64,000 bases of DNA from Lachnospiraceae bacterium (GTDB taxonomy: Bacteria > Bacillota > Clostridia > Lachnospirales > Lachnospiraceae). The notes beneath the pieces are model-generated. The model was not told the origin of the DNA, did no database searches, and was given only the letters and a program-made list of their open reading frames with translations. Positions within the stretch are counted from its first letter, which is position 1. Each line of letters starts with the position of its first letter. This document shows, one piece after another, positions 60,480-64,000 of this stretch. Location: assembly GCA_910574285.1 (NCBI GenBank), contig CAJTAL010000022.1, positions 1 through 64,000 of the forward strand. Reading direction: 5' to 3'. Position numbers and translations under genes: made by a program.

Positions 60480-62713
60480 AAATGACATTTTATACGGCGA
60501 ACTGCAGGGGGAACGCAAAGAACAGCCTATACCCCAACAGGCGCATCATTGACAATGAGGACGACTGCATGGAGGTGGTGGCGTTCGACCATGTGTGCGC
60601 GGAATTTAAGAACTGCCGCAGGAGTGGGGACAATTTCCTCTCCTGCGATGTGGACGTGATGGACTGCGACAATTCCCATTCCGACAATCCGGCGGACTGG
60701 ATTCACCCGGAAGACCTGGAAGAAAAAATCGGGAAGGACGTGGCGTTCGTTGTGGTGCCGAGCCGGAACAACATGAAGCCGAAGGAGGGGAAGTCCGCAA
60801 GGCCGAGGTTCCATGTGTACTTCCCTCATGATCCTATCCATGACGGGGAGGCGTGTGCCAGTCTGAAGAAAGGCATACAGCAGAAGTTCCCATTCTTTGA
60901 TGCCAAGGCGCTGGATTCCGCCCGGTTCATTTTCGGGCATCCGGCAGACGCCATCCTCTGGCATGAGGGCGAGATCACCATTGACTGCATCGTGAAGCTC
61001 CAGGGCGGCAGGGAGATCCCCCAGGGGCAGAGGAACGCCACCATGTCCCATTTCGCGGGGCGCGTGGTGAAACGGTACGGCGCAACGGAGCGGGCGCATG
61101 AGATTTTCATGGAAGAGGCGGCAAAGTGCAATCCGCCCCTGGAAGAAGCGGAGCTTGCTATGATCTGGCAGAGCGCCTGCCGTTTTGCGGAGAAGGTGCA
61201 GGGGCAGGAAGGGTATGTCGCCCCGGATGCGTACAATGACGAGTTCGGAAGGGAATCGCTGAAGCCAGGGGATTACTCTGACATTGGGCAGGCGAAGGTG
61301 CTGACTAGGGAATACGGCGTGGAACTTCGGTACACGGCGGCCACGGACTACCTGCGTTTCTGCGGGCAGTATTGGGTGGAGTCCAAGCAGCAGGCGGTGG
61401 GTGCGGCGGAGGAATTTTTAGACCTACAGCTTGCGGACTCCAAGGATGAAATCATGCGGGCGAAACAGGCGCTCATGGATACCGGTATATCGGAGGATGC
61501 CATCGCCTCTGGCGGCAAGTCGCTGGAAAAGAAAATCAGTAGCGGGCAGATGGATGCCTACCTTGCCTATCTGTCCGCTTTAGGCTATAAGGCGTTTGTG
61601 ATGAAGCGACGGGATATGAAGTATGTGGTTTCTGCCCTGCAGGCGGCGAAGCCTATGCTGGAGATCAGTGTGTCCGACCTGGATAAAGACGGATTCCTGC
61701 TAAACACGCCGGACGGCACCTATTACCTTCCGGATGGGCTGGCGGGGAAGCGAGACCACAGCCCGGAGGACTATATCACGAAAATAACAGCGGCGGCTCC
61801 CGGCGACAAGGGTGAGAAGCTGTGGCTGGATTCTTTGGACACCATTTTCTGCAAAGACCAGGAGCTGATTGACTATGTGCAGCAGATCGTGGGGATGGCG
61901 GCGGTGGGGCGCGTCTACATGGAATCGCTGGTCATTGCCTACGGGGAGGGAAGGAACGGCAAATCCACCTTCTGGAACACAATAGCCCGTGTGCTTGGCA
62001 CCTACAGCGGCAATATGTCTGCCGATACCCTCACGGTCGGCTGCAAGCGGAACGTGAAGCCGGAGCTTGCCGAGGCGAAGGGGAAGCGGCTCATCATAGC
62101 CGCCGAGCTGGAGGAGGGGATGCGGCTGAACACCTCCGTGGTGAAGCAGATGTGTTCCACGGATGAGATTTTTGCGGAGAAAAAATATAAAGACCCATTC
62201 TCTTTCACGCCGAGTCATACCCTCGTGCTGTACACCAACCACCTGCCGAGGGTGGGCGCAAATGACCCTGGGACATGGAGGCGCTTAATTGTGATCCCCT
62301 TTCATGCCAGGATTGAAGGGGCGGGGGATGTGAAGAATTATGCCGATTTCCTCGTATCGGAGGCAGCACCTTCTGTCATGGCGTGGATTATTGAGGGTGC
62401 AAAGAAGGCAATCAGCCGGAATTTCCATATCCCCTGCCCTGCCTGCGTGGAAGAGGCTATCAAATTATACCGTGAAGATAACGACTGGCTTGGGCATTTT
62501 CTGGGCGAATGCTGCGAGGTGGAATCGGGATATATGGCGAAGTCCGGGGAGGTCTACCAGGAATACCGCAGCTATTGTATGAGGACGGGTGAGTATACCC
62601 GAAGCACGGCTGATTTTTATAATGCACTGGAAACAGCAGGATTTAAGAAGCAGAAGAAAAAGGCGGGTATGTATATTATCGGGCTGCAGATCAAGGAAGA
62701 CTTTGAAAGCTGA
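60476..62713 (+). CDS. Primase-helicase (prim-pol plus D5/P4-type helicase)
   Basis: This 745-residue protein joins an archaeo-eukaryotic primase fold to a superfamily 3 helicase. The primase part (about 1-180) shows the acidic pair in FLSCDVDVMDCDN and the histidine motif in ARPRFHVYFPHD. The helicase part has D5_N, Walker A AYGEGRNGKSTFWNT near 485, Walker B-like LIIAAELEEG and sensor LVLYTNHLPRVG. This is the initiator of many phages and integrative elements. It overlaps the upstream gene (ATGA). A 21-bp inverted repeat lies just downstream. Confidence 0.92.
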   Translation: MKMTFYTANCRGNAKNSLYPNRRIIDNEDDCMEVVAFDHVCAEFKNCRRSGDNFLSCDVDVMDCDNSHSDNPADWIHPEDLEEKIGKDVAFVVVPSRNNMKPKEGKSARPRFHVYFPHDPIHDGEACASLKKGIQQKFPFFDAKALDSARFIFGHPADAILWHEGEITIDCIVKLQGGREIPQGQRNATMSHFAGRVVKRYGATERAHEIFMEEAAKCNPPLEEAELAMIWQSACRFAEKVQGQEGYVAPDAYNDEFGRESLKPGDYSDIGQAKVLTREYGVELRYTAATDYLRFCGQYWVESKQQAVGAAEEFLDLQLADSKDEIMRAKQALMDTGISEDAIASGGKSLEKKISSGQMDAYLAYLSALGYKAFVMKRRDMKYVVSALQAAKPMLEISVSDLDKDGFLLNTPDGTYYLPDGLAGKRDHSPEDYITKITAAAPGDKGEKLWLDSLDTIFCKDQELIDYVQQIVGMAAVGRVYMESLVIAYGEGRNGKSTFWNTIARVLGTYSGNMSADTLTVGCKRNVKPELAEAKGKRLIIAAELEEGMRLNTSVVKQMCSTDEIFAEKKYKDPFSFTPSHTLVLYTNHLPRVGANDPGTWRRLIVIPFHARIEGAGDVKNYADFLVSEAAPSVMAWIIEGAKKAISRNFHIPCPACVEEAIKLYREDNDWLGHFLGECCEVESGYMAKSGEVYQEYRSYCMRTGEYTRSTADFYNALETAGFKKQKKKAGMYIIGLQIKEDFES

Positions 62714-62734
62714 AACCCCTGTGTTTATGGGAAA

Positions 62735-62841
62735 GGTGCAGGTCGTTGACGGTCGCAGTATAAACCCCCTTTAGGGCAGTTTTTTCAGTAAAAAAAACAC
62801 TTATAGAGGACTTTATGTAACGACCGTCAACGACCTGCACC
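62735..62841. repeat. Perfect 21-bp inverted repeat, 65-bp spacing
   Basis: Left arm 62735-62755 and right arm 62821-62841 are exact reverse complements (core CAGGTCGTTGACGGTCG). The 65-bp centre is AT-rich with a run of eight A. It lies between the primase-helicase and VRR-NUC genes. The gap has no gene. It could be a replication origin or initiator site, a regulatory hairpin, or a palindromic insertion. Confidence 0.9.
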
Positions 62842-62886
62842 CTAAAGGCTGGAATGATTGAAAAATAAGGGATTGGAGGCATTTGC

Positions 62887-63168
62887 ATGAGAGAAAAGAC
62901 CATAGAGCAGAAATTTAGGGCGGCGGTAAAGGCCGCCGGGGGCTTGGCACTAAAGTTCACATCGCCCGGTTTTGATGGGGTGCCTGACAGACTGGCACTT
63001 CTCCCGGATGGGAAAATGGCATTCGTGGAGGTAAAAGCTCCGGGGGAAAAGCCACGACCCCTGCAGCTTTCCCGGCACAGGCTGTTACGGCGGCTTGGAT
63101 TCAAAGTGTATGTGCTGGATGACGAATCGCAGATTGGAGGGATTATGGATGAGATACAGTCCACATGA
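62887..63168 (+). CDS. VRR-NUC domain nuclease
   Basis: This 93-residue protein is a minimal VRR-NUC (PD-(D/E)XK) nuclease: EQKFRAAVKAAGGLALKFTSPGFDGVPDRLALLPDGKMAFVEVKAPGEKPRPLQ gives the GVPDR aspartate and the ExK pair EVK. Stand-alone phage forms act on Holliday-junction or flap DNA. GGAGGCATTTGC precedes the ATG. It overlaps the helicase gene that follows, a standard phage pairing. Confidence 0.93.
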   Translation: MREKTIEQKFRAAVKAAGGLALKFTSPGFDGVPDRLALLPDGKMAFVEVKAPGEKPRPLQLSRHRLLRRLGFKVYVLDDESQIGGIMDEIQST

Positions 63169-64000
63169 ATACCAGAGATATGCCACGGAGTATATCGAAA
63201 CACACCCTGTGGCGGCAGTCCTTTTGGACATGGGACTTGGCAAAACGAGCATCACGCTGACAGCCTTAAATAATCTCCTGTTTGACAGCTTCGAGGTCCG
63301 CCGCATCCTGGTCATCGCCCCACTGCGTGTAGCGAGGAACACATGGGGAGCGGAGATTGAAAAATGGGATCATCTGGACAGCCTGCAATATTCCGTGGCT
63401 GTAGGGACGGAAACGGAACGGCTGTCGGCGTTAAGGAAACCGGCAGACATCTATCTCATCAACCGTGAGAATGTACAGTGGCTGATTACGGAGAGCGGCA
63501 TCCCCTTTGATTTTGACATGGTGGTGATTGATGAACTGTCCTCCTTCAAGAACCACCAGACGAAGCGGTTCAAGGCACTGATGAAAGTCCGGCCGAAGGT
63601 GAAGCGCATCGTGGGGCTGACCGGGACGCCGAGCAGCAACGGATTGATGGATTTGTGGGCGGAGTTCCGGCTGCTGGACATGGGGGAGCGGCTTGGGCGG
63701 TTCATCGGGCAGTACCGCACTTCCTACTTCCGGCCGGATAAGCAGAACGGGCAGGTGGTATTTTCCTACAAGCCGTTGCCGGGTGCGGAGAAACAGATAT
63801 ACGGGAAAATCTCCGACATCACCATTTCCATGAAGTCCACCGATTACCTGCGGATGCCGGAGCTGATAAATTCCAGATACTCGGTGTATCTCTCGGAACG
63901 GGAAAATTCGCGGTATGCGGAACTGAAGGAGGAACTGGTCTTACAGCTTCCCGATGGCGAGGTCACAGCCGCCAACGCCGCCTCCCTTTCCGGGAAGCTG
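63149..64000 (+). CDS. Phage SNF2-type DEAD/DEAH helicase (cut by window end)
   Basis: The frame is open from ATG 63149 to the last base, 284 codons, and is incomplete at the 3' end. MRYSPHEYQRYATEYIE is followed by motif I LLDMGLGKTSITL, motif Ia ILVIAPLRVARNTW, motif II MVVIDELSSFKN and motif III GLTGTPSSNG. This is the DEAD/DEAH SNF2-like helicase usually next to VRR-NUC in phages. GGAGG at 63136 sets the start, overlapping the nuclease gene by 20 bases. The C-terminal lobe lies outside the window. Confidence 0.92.
   Translation, partial: MRYSPHEYQRYATEYIETHPVAAVLLDMGLGKTSITLTALNNLLFDSFEVRRILVIAPLRVARNTWGAEIEKWDHLDSLQYSVAVGTETERLSALRKPADIYLINRENVQWLITESGIPFDFDMVVIDELSSFKNHQTKRFKALMKVRPKVKRIVGLTGTPSSNGLMDLWAEFRLLDMGERLGRFIGQYRTSYFRPDKQNGQVVFSYKPLPGAEKQIYGKISDITISMKSTDYLRMPELINSRYSVYLSERENSRYAELKEELVLQLPDGEVTAANAASLSGKL

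Noticed and set aside
62691-63203. 170-codon minus-strand open frame
   Set aside because: It is antisense to the VRR-NUC gene and inverted repeat; its repeated VQVVDGR comes from the repeat arms.

Overview
The window looks like a chromosomal segment of a Gram-positive gut Clostridia bacterium, most likely Lachnospiraceae. The reasons are strong AGGAGG-type ribosome binding sites, TTGACA/TATAAT promoters, moderate GC content and the gene families present (ThiT with a TPP riboswitch, MutS2, YhaM, RlmD, SorC, ROK and Rbs-type ABC genes). Genus is not assigned. No rRNA or tRNA gene was recognised.

Positions 1-37247 are mostly host backbone. The window opens exactly at one end of a complete IS66-family element (1-3113). 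Next come a small membrane protein and a three-gene ABC exporter, an antitoxin without a toxin, TPP riboswitch-thiT, a lipoprotein nuclease, a SNF2 helicase with a SWIM-finger partner, and a VanZ-like protein. Positions 13353-22368 form a sugar or polyol locus: rpiB, HAD phosphatase, ROK regulator, zinc dehydrogenase, FGGY kinase and an RbsBAC-type importer. The ROK-gene promoter and the importer promoter share a near-identical operator at exactly the same spacing, which ties them into one regulon. After it lie a WYL-like/helicase/nuclease fusion, a SorC regulator with a HAD phosphatase, an amidase, a two-component system, mutS2, a degenerate HtrA-like protein, yhaM and rlmD. Several gaps hold long hairpins or tandem repeats.

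Positions 37248-52831, directly after rlmD, are a mosaic accessory region with more AT-rich stretches. It contains one-gene modules, three drug-sensing-type regulators (AraC-GyrI, TetR, MerR-GyrI), a duplicated gene fragment, a repeated promoter-like segment, a group II intron remnant and two genes broken at homopolymers. Its most striking unit is an autoregulated operon of TetR, an 855-residue rifampicin-phosphotransferase-like enzyme and an MFS exporter. A MerR gene is followed by a promoter with the 19-bp spacer and central palindrome typical of MerR activation, upstream of a TrmO-like gene and an acetyltransferase.

Positions 53208-64000 are the early and replication part of a prophage or integrative element: sigma-like proteins, DUF3825, a Cas4-like DUF2800 nuclease, DUF2815, family A DNA polymerase, DUF4406, a primase-helicase, a VRR-NUC nuclease and a SNF2-type helicase cut off by the window end. 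A perfect 21-bp inverted repeat lies between the primase and the VRR-NUC gene. No integrase, structural gene or conjugation gene is visible, so the element's type and right end are unknown. All functions are read from sequence motifs and family knowledge; no database search was possible.
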